Part shown: positions 1 to 8,174 of the stretch, one piece after another | Numbering within the stretch: position 1 is the first letter of the stretch | Layout: the number at the start of each line of letters is the position of its first letter | Assembly: GCF_030816505.1 (NCBI RefSeq) | Contig: NZ_JAUSYB010000001.1 | Location: 806,001 to 870,000 of the forward strand | Source: Microbacterium sp. W4I20 | GTDB taxonomy: Bacteria > Actinomycetota > Actinomycetes > Actinomycetales > Microbacteriaceae | DNA length: 64,000 bases | Direction of reading: 5' to 3' | Notes under the pieces: model-generated | Told to the model about the DNA's origin: nothing | Seen by the model: only the letters and a program-made list of their open reading frames with translations | Databases searched by the model: none | Position numbers and translations under genes: made by a program

Positions 1-357
1 CGCTGTCAACGAGACAGTCGCTCCGGGGCTCAGCCAGTCGGGAGCCGCTCCGGCGAGCCGATGGCCCACCAGCCACGTCCACCCTTCGGCGCCACGCTTG
101 ACGGGGATGTCGCTCCCGACCGCGAACCGGCCGTCGTCGCTCACCGCAGCCATGACGGCCTCGGTGACCTCGACCCGCTCCGCTCCGGCGGTCAGCTCGC
201 CGGAGTCGCCCGGCTGATCCGGCCACGTGTGGTCCACAGGATGGAACGGCGTCGCGTCGACCACGACCACCACTCCGTCCGGGCCCGTCTCGACACGACT
301 GACGGTGGCGTCGCCGTGGACGGAGCCGTCGGCGAAGGAGACGATCGTGGACGACAT
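1..357 (-). CDS. AlaX-like metal-dependent hydrolase / tRNA-editing-like protein, 3' end missing
   Basis: The frame is open from the ATG at 357 to the window edge (119 codons, no stop), so the C-terminal part is missing. The N-terminus MSSTIVSFADG followed by DATPFHP and QPGDSGEL resembles the start of AlaX-type alanyl-tRNA editing domains, which have a TPFYPxGGGQPxDxG pattern; here it reads TPFHPVDHTWPDQPGDSG, so the match is partial. The usual HxxxH zinc-binding motifs would lie in the missing part. An AGGAG lies 6 bases upstream of the ATG. The gene follows ispG on the same strand after a 41-base gap. The family assignment is inference; that the frame codes is well supported by codon use and the ribosome site. 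Confidence 0.6.
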   Translation of the reverse strand, partial: MSSTIVSFADGSVHGDATVSRVETGPDGVVVVVDATPFHPVDHTWPDQPGDSGELTAGAERVEVTEAVMAAVSDDGRFAVGSDIPVKRGAEGWTWLVGHRLAGAAPDWLSPGATVSLTA

Positions 358-398
358 GGAACTCCTGCTGTCAGGGGGAGGATCGCTGCGAGAGCGAA

Positions 399-1550
399 TC
401 AGACGGTGACGACCTGGGCGGTGCCGAGAGGCGCCGCGGGGCCCATCTCCGCGGCGATGCGGTTCGCCTCTTCGATCAGCGTGGCGACGATGTCCGCCTC
501 GGGCACCGTCTTGATGACCTCACCCTTCACGAAGATCTGGCCCCTGCCGTTGCCGGAAGCGACACCGAGGTCAGCCTCGCGCGCCTCGCCGGGACCGTTC
601 ACGACGCAGCCCATCACGGCCACTCGCAGCGGCACGGTCATGTCCTTGAGGCCCTCGGTCACGTCTTCCGCCAGCGTGTAGACGTCGACCTGCGCGCGCC
701 CGCAGGACGGGCACGACACGATCTCGAGCTTGCGCTCCCGCAGGTTCAGCGACTGCAGGATCTGATGGCCGACCTTGACCTCTTCGGCGGGCGGGGCGGA
801 CAGCGAGACACGGATGGTGTCTCCGATGCCCTCGCTGAGCAGAATGCCGAACGCCGTGGCGCTCTTGATCGTTCCCTGGAACGCGGGCCCGGCCTCGGTC
901 ACCCCGAGGTGCAGAGGCCAGTCCCCCATCTGCGCGAGCTGACGGTAGGCCTGCACCATGATCACCGGATCGTTGTGCTTGACCGAGATCTTGAAGTCAT
1001 GGAAATCGTGCTCCTCGAAGAGCGATGCCTCCCAGCGCGCGCTCTCGGCGAGCGCCTCGGGAGTCGCCTTGCCGTACTTCTGCAGCAGACGCGGGTCGAG
1101 CGATCCGGCGTTCACGCCGATGCGAAGGGAGACTTCGGCGTCTTTCGCGGCCTTGGCGATCGCGCCGACCTGATCGTCGAACTTGCGGATATTCCCCGGG
1201 TTGACGCGAACCGCAGCGCACCCGGCATCGATCGCCTGGAACACGTACTTCGGCTGGAAGTGGATGTCGGCGATCACCGGGATCTGGCTCTTCTTCGCGA
1301 TGATGTGCAGCACATCCGCGTCTTCCTGCGTCGGCACCGCCACGCGCACGATCTCGCAGCCCGATGCCGTGAGTTCGGCGATCTGCTGGAGGGTGCCGTT
1401 GATGTCGGTCGTCTTCGTGGTCGTCATCGACTGCACGCTGACGGGGGCATCTCCTCCCACCAGCACCTTGCCGACCTTGATCTGGCGGGACTTGCGGCGC
1501 GGGGCGAGGACGACGGGGACCTTCGGCATCCCAAGATTCACTGCTGGCAC
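399..1550 (-). CDS. ispG: 4-hydroxy-3-methylbut-2-en-1-yl diphosphate synthase (flavodoxin), IspG/GcpE
   Basis: Penultimate enzyme of the MEP isoprenoid pathway: reductive conversion of MEcPP to HMBPP in the cytosol with a [4Fe-4S] cluster. The 383-residue length is normal for the short bacterial form. An N-terminal TIM-barrel region ([26 protein letters not shown]) is followed by the cluster domain with SCPSCGR (Cys280, Cys283) and [10 protein letters not shown] (Cys315, Glu322), the three cysteines and glutamate that ligate the cluster. The GTG start at 1550 is favoured because TAGGCT lies exactly six bases upstream, as in several other starts here, which implies leaderless translation. rseP and dxr, usual partners in Actinobacteria, lie further along the same strand. 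Confidence 0.97.
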   Translation of the reverse strand: MPAVNLGMPKVPVVLAPRRKSRQIKVGKVLVGGDAPVSVQSMTTTKTTDINGTLQQIAELTASGCEIVRVAVPTQEDADVLHIIAKKSQIPVIADIHFQPKYVFQAIDAGCAAVRVNPGNIRKFDDQVGAIAKAAKDAEVSLRIGVNAGSLDPRLLQKYGKATPEALAESARWEASLFEEHDFHDFKISVKHNDPVIMVQAYRQLAQMGDWPLHLGVTEAGPAFQGTIKSATAFGILLSEGIGDTIRVSLSAPPAEEVKVGHQILQSLNLRERKLEIVSCPSCGRAQVDVYTLAEDVTEGLKDMTVPLRVAVMGCVVNGPGEAREADLGVASGNGRGQIFVKGEVIKTVPEADIVATLIEEANRIAAEMGPAAPLGTAQVVTV

Positions 1551-1556
1551 CCGTCC

Positions 1557-1562
1557 AGCCTA
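1557..1562 (-). promoter_or_regulatory. -10 element (TAGGCT) of ispG, leaderless spacing
   Basis: On the minus strand TAGGCT is followed by six bases and then the GTG of ispG. With the usual 6-7 base discriminator, transcription would begin at the start codon. No convincing -35 hexamer is visible. Confidence 0.5.
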
Positions 1563-1643
1563 CGCCGCCAGGATGCACGAGGGCTGGATACGGCCTCCAT
1601 CCGTCTTCGCGTCACGCGCCCGAGGCGCACACCGGCGGTGTGG

Positions 1644-1649
1644 TAGTTT
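1644..1649 (+). promoter_or_regulatory. -10 element (TAGTTT) for the trp leader transcript
   Basis: TAGTTT lies seven bases upstream of the leader-peptide ATG at 1657, so the predicted transcription start is at or within one base of that ATG. No Shine-Dalgarno sequence could then precede it. A -35 hexamer is not obvious. Confidence 0.5.
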
Positions 1650-1656
1650 TCACCCC

Positions 1657-1692
1657 ATGCTCGCGAACGTCACCTGGTGGCCCGCCTCCTAG
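1657..1692 (+). CDS. Trp-rich leader peptide of a transcription attenuator
   Basis: An 11-residue open frame, MLANVTWWPAS, ends in TAG and has tandem Trp codons at 1675-1680. It sits just before a set of alternative hairpins and a U-tract terminator, and upstream of a chorismate-amination enzyme. This is the classic layout of ribosome-mediated tryptophan attenuation: a ribosome stalled at TGG TGG for lack of charged Trp-tRNA would mask the first hairpin arm and allow the anti-terminator to form. The ATG sits directly at the predicted transcription start, so translation is probably leaderless. The symbol trpL would be by analogy only. Confidence 0.85.
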   Translation: MLANVTWWPAS

Positions 1693-1743
1693 GCGGTGTG
1701 TTCGCGTTCCCACGAATTCAGACCGCCTCCGGGGCGGTCTTTT
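1682..1743 (+). terminator. trp-type attenuator: pause hairpin, anti-terminator and terminator
   Basis: Segments 1 and 2 pair as CCGCC (1682-1686) with GGCGG (1692-1696) around the leader stop codon. Segments 3 and 4 pair as GACCGCC (1721-1727) with GGCGGTC (1733-1739) and are followed by TTTT (1740-1743), an intrinsic terminator. Segment 2, AGGCGGT (1691-1697), is exactly complementary to segment 3, ACCGCCT (1722-1728), which gives the 2:3 anti-terminator. Ribosome stalling at the two Trp codons (1675-1680) would cover segment 1 and favour 2:3. Confidence 0.85.
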
Positions 1744-1780
1744 CGTTGAGCCGAGCCGGAGCCCTGCACAGGAGACATCG

Positions 1781-3664
1781 ATGACCCTCTCACGACTCGC
1801 CGAGCTCAGCGCCGACCCGGCGGCATCCTTCGTGCTCATCGCACGCGACGGCGCCGACACCGTCGAGCTCCTCACGGGCGATGTGATCGATGTCGATCTG
1901 CTCGGCGACATCCCCCTCGACATCGACGGCGTGCCACGCGAGGTCTTCGCGCTGGTTCCGTATCGCCAGGTGCGAGAGCGCGGGTTCGTCGCCCAGGAGG
2001 ACGGCGCGCCGCTGCGATGCCTGATCGTGGACGAGCACGATCACCTCTCCACCTCCGAACTGATCGAGGCGCTCCCGTCCGCACCGGTACCGCTGCACGA
2101 CGACGGCTTCGACATCGCGGACGCGGATTACGCGACGATCGTCGAGAAGGTCATCGCCGAGGAGATCGGCCACGGCGAGGGCGCCAACTTCGTCATCCGA
2201 CGCGACTTCACGGCCCGCATCGACGCCGACGATCGGACGGCCGCACTCACCTGGTTCCGGGCTCTGCTGACGCATGAGCGCGGCGCCTACTGGACGTTCG
2301 CGGTGTTCACGCCGGGGCACATCGCCGTCGGGGCGAGCCCCGAGGCGCACGTGGTCGCCCGCGGCGGGGTCGTCACGATGAACCCGATCTCCGGCACCTT
2401 CCGCCACCCGGCCGGCGGCGCGACCCGGGACACCCTCGTCGAATTCCTGTCCTCGACGAAGGAGACCGAAGAGCTCTTCATGGTCGTCGACGAAGAGCTC
2501 AAGATGATGAGCGCGGTGTGTTCGGACGGTGGTCGGATCACCGGCCCTCATCTGAAGGAGATGTCGCGCCTCACCCACACCGAGTACATGCTCCGCGGGC
2601 GCAGCACGCTCGATCCCCGCGACATCCTTCGGGAGACGATGTTCGCACCGACGGTCACCGGATCGCCGATGCAGAACGCCTGCGCGGTCATCCGTCGCCA
2701 CGAGAGGAAGCCCCGTGGCTACTACTCCGGTGTCGCGGCCCTGTTCACCCCGAACGCGGAGGGCGGCCACGATCTCGATGCACCGATCCTGATCCGCACC
2801 GTCTATCTGAACGACGGCGCACTGAGCGTGCCCGTCGGGGCCACGCTGGTGCGGCACTCCGACCCGCTCGGCGAGGTGTCCGAGACCCACGGGAAGGCCG
2901 CCGGCGTGCTGGGCGCGATCGGTGCGATCGACCGCGATCGGGTGGCGGAGGCACGCAGCGATGCCGATGCCCCGGGCGACGAGCGCGCTCTCGCCGACGA
3001 CCCGACCATCGCCGACCTGCTCTCGTCGCGCAACGCCCGCCTCGCGGACTTCTGGCTCAATCCGCAGGGCGACGACCTCGACGGGCCGTTCGCCGGACGC
3101 ACCGCCGTGGTCGTCGACGCGGAGGACCGATTCACCACGATGCTGGCCCACCAGCTGCGCCACCTCGGCCTCTCCGTGACGATCGGCGCCTGGAGCGATG
3201 TCCAGGACGGCGACCTGGCCGCCGCCGATCTCGTGGTGGCGGGACCCGGTCCCGGCGATCCCCGCGATGCCGGAAGCCCTCGTATCGCCCGCATGCGGGA
3301 GGTCGTGGCCGGACGCCTCGACGCGGGCGCTCCGCTCCTCGCCGTGTGCCTGAGTCACCAGATCCTCGGCGACCGGCTCGGCATCGAGTTGATGCCCCTG
3401 GATGCTCCGCATCAGGGGCTGCAGAAGTCGGTTCCCGTGTTCGGCGAGGATGCCTCGATCGGCTTCTACAACACCTTCACCGCACGGGTGGCGCCGGGGA
3501 CGACGAACGTCGGCCCCGCCGAGGTGTCAGCGGATCCCGGCTCCGGAGACGTCTACGCACTCCGCGGCCCGCGCTTCGCATCCGTACAGGGGCACCTCGA
3601 GTCGATCCTGTCCCGCGACGGCATCCACACGCTCGAGCGACTCGTCCGCCACGCACTCGCCTGA
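1781..3664 (+). CDS. PhzE-like fused anthranilate / 2-amino-2-deoxyisochorismate synthase (synthase + glutamine amidotransferase)
   Basis: A single 627-residue chain joins a chorismate-binding synthase half (about residues 100-400) to a class I glutamine amidotransferase (about 440-627). The amidotransferase has VVAGPGPGDP, LLAVCLSHQ with nucleophile Cys523, and a late GHLES expected to hold the catalytic His/Glu. Length and order match phenazine PhzE, which makes ADIC from chorismate and glutamine; related actinobacterial proteins are annotated as anthranilate synthase family. No phz genes are nearby. The ATG at 1781 is chosen for the GGAG eight bases upstream and its place just after the Trp attenuator; the frame runs further upstream through the leader without support. 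Trp control argues for anthranilate rather than phenazine supply, but the product cannot be settled from sequence alone. Confidence 0.85.
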   Translation: MTLSRLAELSADPAASFVLIARDGADTVELLTGDVIDVDLLGDIPLDIDGVPREVFALVPYRQVRERGFVAQEDGAPLRCLIVDEHDHLSTSELIEALPSAPVPLHDDGFDIADADYATIVEKVIAEEIGHGEGANFVIRRDFTARIDADDRTAALTWFRALLTHERGAYWTFAVFTPGHIAVGASPEAHVVARGGVVTMNPISGTFRHPAGGATRDTLVEFLSSTKETEELFMVVDEELKMMSAVCSDGGRITGPHLKEMSRLTHTEYMLRGRSTLDPRDILRETMFAPTVTGSPMQNACAVIRRHERKPRGYYSGVAALFTPNAEGGHDLDAPILIRTVYLNDGALSVPVGATLVRHSDPLGEVSETHGKAAGVLGAIGAIDRDRVAEARSDADAPGDERALADDPTIADLLSSRNARLADFWLNPQGDDLDGPFAGRTAVVVDAEDRFTTMLAHQLRHLGLSVTIGAWSDVQDGDLAAADLVVAGPGPGDPRDAGSPRIARMREVVAGRLDAGAPLLAVCLSHQILGDRLGIELMPLDAPHQGLQKSVPVFGEDASIGFYNTFTARVAPGTTNVGPAEVSADPGSGDVYALRGPRFASVQGHLESILSRDGIHTLERLVRHALA

Positions 3665-3683
3665 GCCGAGGGCCGCTCCGCAG

Positions 3684-4997
3684 CTATTGCAGGATGCTGA
3701 TCGGGTTGAACAGGTCCGCCACGAGCAGCAGCGCGCCCATCCCGATGAGCAGCACCGCGACGACCACCGTCAGCGGCACGAGGCGCGTCGCGTCCACCGG
3801 AGCCGGCGGTGGGCGGCGGAAGAGCTTCGCCCACACTCGCTTGATGCCCTCCCACAGCGCGACCACGACATGACCGCCGTCGAGGGGCAGCAGCGGGACG
3901 AGGTTGAAGACGAAGAGGGCGACGTTCAGCGAACCGAGCAACCCGAGCAGCACGGCGAAGCGGTTCAGCACGGGCGCATCCGTCGCGGCGACCTCGCCGG
4001 CGAGACGCCCGACCCCGACCACGCTCAACGGCCCGTTCGGGTCGCGCTCGCCCCCGGTGACCAGCGACACGCCGATGTCCCACATCCGCACCGGAAGCGT
4101 CACGATCAGCGAGCCCACGCGGCTGACGGTGTCGGCCGTCATCTGCGGGCCGGCCGTCAGCGGCTGCTGCACGTAGCCCATCTGGGCGCCCATGCCCACG
4201 TACCCGACGGTCTTGACGACCGGGTCGCCTGCCTCGTCGAGGATCGGCTGACCACTGGCATCCGTGATCTTGCGTTCCGCCGCGATCGGAGTGATGCGGA
4301 GCGTCTTCTCGGCGCCGTCCCGACGGACGACCATCTCCAGGGTCCGGCCGGGAGCCTTCTGCACGATGGCCGTCGCTTCAGCGAAGGTCGACACCGGCTG
4401 CCCGTCGATCGACACGATCACGTCGCTCGGCTTGATCCCCGCCTCGGCAGCGGGTGACGCCGGTTCCTCGGCGGAGCATTCCGTGGTCTGCGATCCCGCC
4501 GGGACGACGCACTCCGTCACGGACGCGATCGTGGTCGTCCCCTGCTGCACGCCGATTCCGGAGACGAGGACCGTGAAGATGATCAGCGCCAGGATCAGGT
4601 TCATGAACGGCCCGCCGAGCATGACCACCACGCGCTGCCAGACAGGGAGCTTGTAGAAGACGCGGTCCTCTGCGCCCTCGGCGATCGTCTCGTCATTGGC
4701 GGATCGCGCGTCCTGGATGAGGGAGCGGAAGATCCCCCGCGCAGGCCCGGCGTTCTTCGAGGCCGGGTACATGCCCGACATCGAGATGAACCCACCGAGT
4801 GGCAGCATCTTGAATCCGTACTCGGTCTCGCCGATCCGCTTCGACCACAGACGAGGGCCGAATCCGATCATGTACTGACCGACGCGCACGCCGAAGAGCT
4901 TCGCGGGGACGAGATGGCCGACCTCGTGCAGACCGATCGACAGGCCGAGCCCGATCAGCATGAACAGGATGCCGCCCAGATAGAGCAGGATTTCCAC
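3684..4997 (-). CDS. Site-2 (M50) intramembrane zinc metalloprotease, RseP/Rip1 family
   Basis: Membrane-embedded protease that cleaves anti-sigma factors and other membrane substrates during envelope stress. The first membrane segment carries HEVGH (His24, Glu25, His28), the zinc site. A PDZ domain follows (about residues 180-250: AGIKPSDVIVSIDGQPV), and a C-terminal segment has NLVPLLPLDGGH, the third zinc ligand region. The 437 residues fit the actinobacterial Rip1 class. Its ATG is preceded by AGGTGGAA. The gene lies between ispG and dxr on the same strand, the order known for dxr-rip-ispG in Mycobacterium, but here plus-strand genes separate them. Confidence 0.93.
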   Translation of the reverse strand: MEILLYLGGILFMLIGLGLSIGLHEVGHLVPAKLFGVRVGQYMIGFGPRLWSKRIGETEYGFKMLPLGGFISMSGMYPASKNAGPARGIFRSLIQDARSANDETIAEGAEDRVFYKLPVWQRVVVMLGGPFMNLILALIIFTVLVSGIGVQQGTTTIASVTECVVPAGSQTTECSAEEPASPAAEAGIKPSDVIVSIDGQPVSTFAEATAIVQKAPGRTLEMVVRRDGAEKTLRITPIAAERKITDASGQPILDEAGDPVVKTVGYVGMGAQMGYVQQPLTAGPQMTADTVSRVGSLIVTLPVRMWDIGVSLVTGGERDPNGPLSVVGVGRLAGEVAATDAPVLNRFAVLLGLLGSLNVALFVFNLVPLLPLDGGHVVVALWEGIKRVWAKLFRRPPPAPVDATRLVPLTVVVAVLLIGMGALLLVADLFNPISILQ

Positions 4998-5050
4998 CTG
5001 CTCACGTTACTGCCCGCCGCCTAGGAATCCGCCCGGCCCGCCGATCCGGA

Positions 5051-5056
5051 TAGGCT
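5051..5056 (+). promoter_or_regulatory. -10 element (TAGGCT) six bases before a GTG start
   Basis: TAGGCT-N6-GTG places the predicted transcription start on the start codon of the following membrane-protein gene, so this transcript is probably leaderless. Confidence 0.5.
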
Positions 5057-5062
5057 GACCGG

Positions 5063-5647
5063 GTGACTTCCCGGCAGCTGCGACTGGTACGTGCTGCTGC
5101 CGTCTCCTCGGTCGCGACGCTGATCGCCGCCGTGTCGCACACGCTGGGCGGCGGAGCCGCTCCGCATCCGCTGCTGATCGTCGCGGTCATCGCCCTGCTG
5201 ATGCCGTTGAGCGCGGTGCTGATCGGCGTGCGCCAGTCGCCCGCGCGAGTGGCTGCGACGGTCCTCTTCTCGCAGGCCGCCTTCCACCTGCTGTTCCAGG
5301 CGCTCGGATCGCCCACCGGCACCGGGCTCGCGAGCACATCGGGGCACGCCCACCACGTCGACCTGCAGGTGCTCGGCTCCCTCGTGCCGAGCGCGGGCGT
5401 CGACCCCTCGATGCTCCTGGCCCACGTCGGCGCCGCGGCGCTGACCACACTCCTCGTCTGGCGCGGGGAGTCGGTGGTCCGCACCATCGCCCGCTGGGTC
5501 CGCGCACTGCTGCGCCGCGGCGCGCCCACCGCGCCCGCCGACCATCGACGTCCCGCGACACTCCGCTCCTTCGTCCTGCCGCCGTTCGACGCCGCGGTCT
5601 CCCCCGCCGTCTCGCGGCGAGGACCACCTGCGCTCCTCCGCGGCTGA
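5063..5647 (+). CDS. Small membrane protein upstream of ycnI (copper-associated context)
   Basis: A 194-residue protein with about four predicted hydrophobic stretches (near residues 10-30, 34-53, 60-75 and 110-130), a His-rich loop SGHAHHVDL between the third and fourth, and an Arg/Pro-rich C-terminal tail. I do not recognise a named domain. Its place 103 bases before a YcnI gene on the same strand suggests a role in copper handling; the His-rich extracytoplasmic loop fits but does not prove it. GTG start with a leaderless-type -10. The intervening 5648-5750 holds a weak CTGCG/CGCAG stem followed by six Ts (5680-5700), too small to call a terminator. Confidence 0.75.
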   Translation: MTSRQLRLVRAAAVSSVATLIAAVSHTLGGGAAPHPLLIVAVIALLMPLSAVLIGVRQSPARVAATVLFSQAAFHLLFQALGSPTGTGLASTSGHAHHVDLQVLGSLVPSAGVDPSMLLAHVGAAALTTLLVWRGESVVRTIARWVRALLRRGAPTAPADHRRPATLRSFVLPPFDAAVSPAVSRRGPPALLRG

Positions 5648-5750
5648 CCAGTCGCACAGTGATCCGCTGCGCTCACCGCAGTGTCTTTTTTCGCGGGTTC
5701 CCGCGCCATTCCGGCGCGCCCGCTTCCACGAGCACTCAGGAGACTCCCTC

Positions 5751-6440
5751 ATGACCAGCAACACCCGTACCACCTCCACTCGCACCCGCCGCGCGCTCCT
5801 CGCATCCGCGGCCGTCATCGGCGGCACCGCTCTCGCCCTGGCCGTTCCGACGATGGCCAGCGCGCACGTCGGCGTCAGCCCTGACGAACTCGTCGCCGGC
5901 GACCACGGCGTGCTCACGTTCTCGTTCTCGCACGGCTGCGAGGACTCCCCGACCACCGCACTGCGCATCACGATGCCGGACGGGCTCGCGTCGGTCGCTC
6001 CGACTCTGGACGGCGACTGGACCATCGACGTCGAGCGCGGCGACGACGGCCTGGTGAGCGCCGTCACCTACACGGCACTCGCGCCGGTGCCGAACGGCCT
6101 CCGCGGAGCCGTCAGCATGGGGGTCGGACTCGACGAGGACACTCCCGAGTCGCTGGCCTTCCCCGTCGTGCAGGAGTGCGTCGACGGGTCGACGGAGTGG
6201 ACCCAGCTCGCCGAGAACGGAGAGGACCCGCACAGCCTGGAGTCCCCGGCGCCCGTCGTGACGGTGACGGAGGCGACCGCCGACGGACACGGCTCGCACG
6301 ACGCGGCCGACACGGAGACGGATGCCGCCGCCGAGGGCGCCACTCCCGACCCGCTGCCCACGGTGCTCGGCGCCGGCGGACTCGTCGCGGGGATCGCGGC
6401 GCTCGTGGTCGCCGTCCTCGCCTACCGCCGCCGCGCCTGA
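5751..6440 (+). CDS. ycnI: YcnI family (DUF1775) secreted copper-binding protein, membrane-anchored
   Basis: Twin-Arg-like N-terminus (RTRRALLASAA), a hydrophobic signal core and a likely cleavage ASA|HVGVSP, leaving His as the first mature residue. In characterised YcnI that N-terminal His forms the mono-histidine brace that binds Cu(II), and it is conserved here. The DUF1775 domain fills about residues 40-165 (TFSFSHGCEDSPTTALRI, VPNGLRGAVSMGVGL). An acidic linker and a C-terminal membrane helix (LGAGGLVAGIAALVVAVLAY) followed by YRRRA anchor it to the outer face of the membrane. 229 residues. It probably works with the preceding membrane protein in copper acquisition or tolerance. Confidence 0.9.
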   Translation: MTSNTRTTSTRTRRALLASAAVIGGTALALAVPTMASAHVGVSPDELVAGDHGVLTFSFSHGCEDSPTTALRITMPDGLASVAPTLDGDWTIDVERGDDGLVSAVTYTALAPVPNGLRGAVSMGVGLDEDTPESLAFPVVQECVDGSTEWTQLAENGEDPHSLESPAPVVTVTEATADGHGSHDAADTETDAAAEGATPDPLPTVLGAGGLVAGIAALVVAVLAYRRRA

Positions 6441-6535
6441 TCGACCGTACGTCTGCTCCCGCGTCGCACGCCGGCGCGGGGGCGGACGTGCCGCGGACGG
6501 GGTTCCCCCTGCCTCCGTGAGATCATGGTCTCGAC

Positions 6536-8158
6536 ATGTCGATTGAACAACAACCGAGCCTGCCTCCCGTGCTCCGCCCCGCGAACCCGCCCCGGCGTGA
6601 GCTGTCCGAACTCGCCTCCCGATTCGCCCGCTCCGTGCGCGGCGATGTCGACGGCGTCGTGGTCTCCGGCATCACACTCGCCACCGCCGATCTCCGCGCC
6701 GGCGAGGCGTTCGTCGCGATCCAGGGCGTGAACCGCCATGGGGCCGACTTCGCCGCCGATGCCGCGACGAAGGGGGCCGTGGCCGTCATCACCGACGAAC
6801 CGGGCGCCGCGATCGCCGCCGATACGGGTCTCCCGATCATCGTGGTGGACGACCCCCGCGGCACGCTCGGAGACCTCAGCGCGTGGGTCTACGGCACCGG
6901 CGCCGAAGACCCGCTGCCCCTGCTGTTCGCGACGACCGGCACCAACGGCAAGACGAGCGTCTCGCATCTGCTCGAGGGCATCCTCGACCAGATGGAGGTC
7001 GTCACCGGGCTGTCGTCCACGGCAGAGCGGCACATCGCCGGCGAGGTCATCGTGTCGCGACTGACGACGCCGGAGGCATCCGAGATGCACGCGCTGCTCG
7101 CCCTCATGCGGGAGCGCGAGGTCGAGGCCGTCGCCGTCGAGGTCAGCGCTCAGGCGCTCTCGCGGCACCGCGTGGACGGCATCCGATTCGACGTCGCCGG
7201 GTTCACGAACCTCAGCCATGACCATCTCGACGACTACGCCGACATGGAGGAGTACTTCGAGGCGAAGCTGCCGCTGTTCCGCCCGGATCGCGCGATCCGC
7301 GGCGTCGTCTGCCTCGACTCCCCCTCCGGTGCGATCGTCGTCGAGCGCTCGGATATTCCGGTCGTCACGGTCGGCACGCCCACGATCGCCGCAGACCCCG
7401 ACGCTGCGGCTCTGGCCGACTGGGTCGTCGTCATCGACGATGAACGAGCAGCAGGAACCACCTTCACCATGACCGGCCCGGCCGGAGCGCTCACCACCAC
7501 GGTCCCCGTGATCGGCCCACACATGGCCGCCAACGCCGCGCTCGCGATCGTGATGCTGCTCGAGGGCGGCTACGCCTGGCAGCGGATCGTCGGGGCGCTC
7601 TCGCGGGACGGCGGCATCCGTGCTTACCTGCCCGGTCGCACTCAGCTGGTCTCGGGTGATCGCGGACCCGCGGTGTTCGTCGACTTCGGTCACTCCCCCG
7701 ACGCGTTCGAGAAGACCCTCGCCGCTGTCCGGCGCGTGACACCCGGTCGTGTGCTGATGCTGTTCGGCGCCGACGGCGACCGTGACGCGAGCAAGCGATT
7801 CGACATGGCGCGCACGGCGGTGCAGGGAAGCGACATCCTCGTCGTCACCGACCACCACCCTCGTTTCGAAGACCCGGCCTCGATCAGATCGACGCTCATC
7901 GAGGGTGCGCGGCGGGCGCGTCCGGATGCCGAGATCCACGAGTACTCGCCGCCGGAGAGCGCCATCATCGCGGCCGTCGGACTGGTGGGCGACGGCGACG
8001 CGATCCTCTGGGCCGGCCCCGGCCATCAGGACTACCGCGACATCCGCGGGGTCCGCACCCCGTATTCGGCCCGCGAGCTCGCCCGGCGCGCTCTGCGGGC
8101 GGCAGGCTGGCCGGTACCGGACTCGCGCTGGCCCGTCCCGTACGCCGACGAGGACTGA
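6536..8158 (+). CDS. MurE-like UDP-N-acetylmuramyl-peptide ligase paralog
   Basis: Mur ligase of 540 residues: N-terminal UDP-substrate domain (VSGITLATADLRAGEAFVAI), central ATPase with TGTNGKTS (about 134-141) and a lid-region lysine in YFEAKLPLF, and a C-terminal domain with DFGHSPDAFEKTL and GADGDRDASKR. The position that decides the third amino acid in MurE (DNPR for meso-DAP) reads DHHPRFEDP here (about 440). The gene is outside any dcw cluster, between ycnI and convergent dxr. Microbacteria use B-type peptidoglycan rather than DAP, so a changed specificity motif fits. It could be the second MurE-type ligase of this lineage rather than the principal one; the substrate is unknown. Confidence 0.85.
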   Translation: MSIEQQPSLPPVLRPANPPRRELSELASRFARSVRGDVDGVVVSGITLATADLRAGEAFVAIQGVNRHGADFAADAATKGAVAVITDEPGAAIAADTGLPIIVVDDPRGTLGDLSAWVYGTGAEDPLPLLFATTGTNGKTSVSHLLEGILDQMEVVTGLSSTAERHIAGEVIVSRLTTPEASEMHALLALMREREVEAVAVEVSAQALSRHRVDGIRFDVAGFTNLSHDHLDDYADMEEYFEAKLPLFRPDRAIRGVVCLDSPSGAIVVERSDIPVVTVGTPTIAADPDAAALADWVVVIDDERAAGTTFTMTGPAGALTTTVPVIGPHMAANAALAIVMLLEGGYAWQRIVGALSRDGGIRAYLPGRTQLVSGDRGPAVFVDFGHSPDAFEKTLAAVRRVTPGRVLMLFGADGDRDASKRFDMARTAVQGSDILVVTDHHPRFEDPASIRSTLIEGARRARPDAEIHEYSPPESAIIAAVGLVGDGDAILWAGPGHQDYRDIRGVRTPYSARELARRALRAAGWPVPDSRWPVPYADED

Positions 8159-8174
8159 CCCCGGCCCGACAGGT

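Noticed and set aside
1781..3664. A phenazine gene cluster
   Set aside because: Only the PhzE-like gene is present; no phzB, D, F or G is near, and the gene has a Trp attenuator.
5680..5700. Intrinsic terminator between the small membrane gene and ycnI
   Set aside because: The stem is only five base pairs and the genes are likely cotranscribed.
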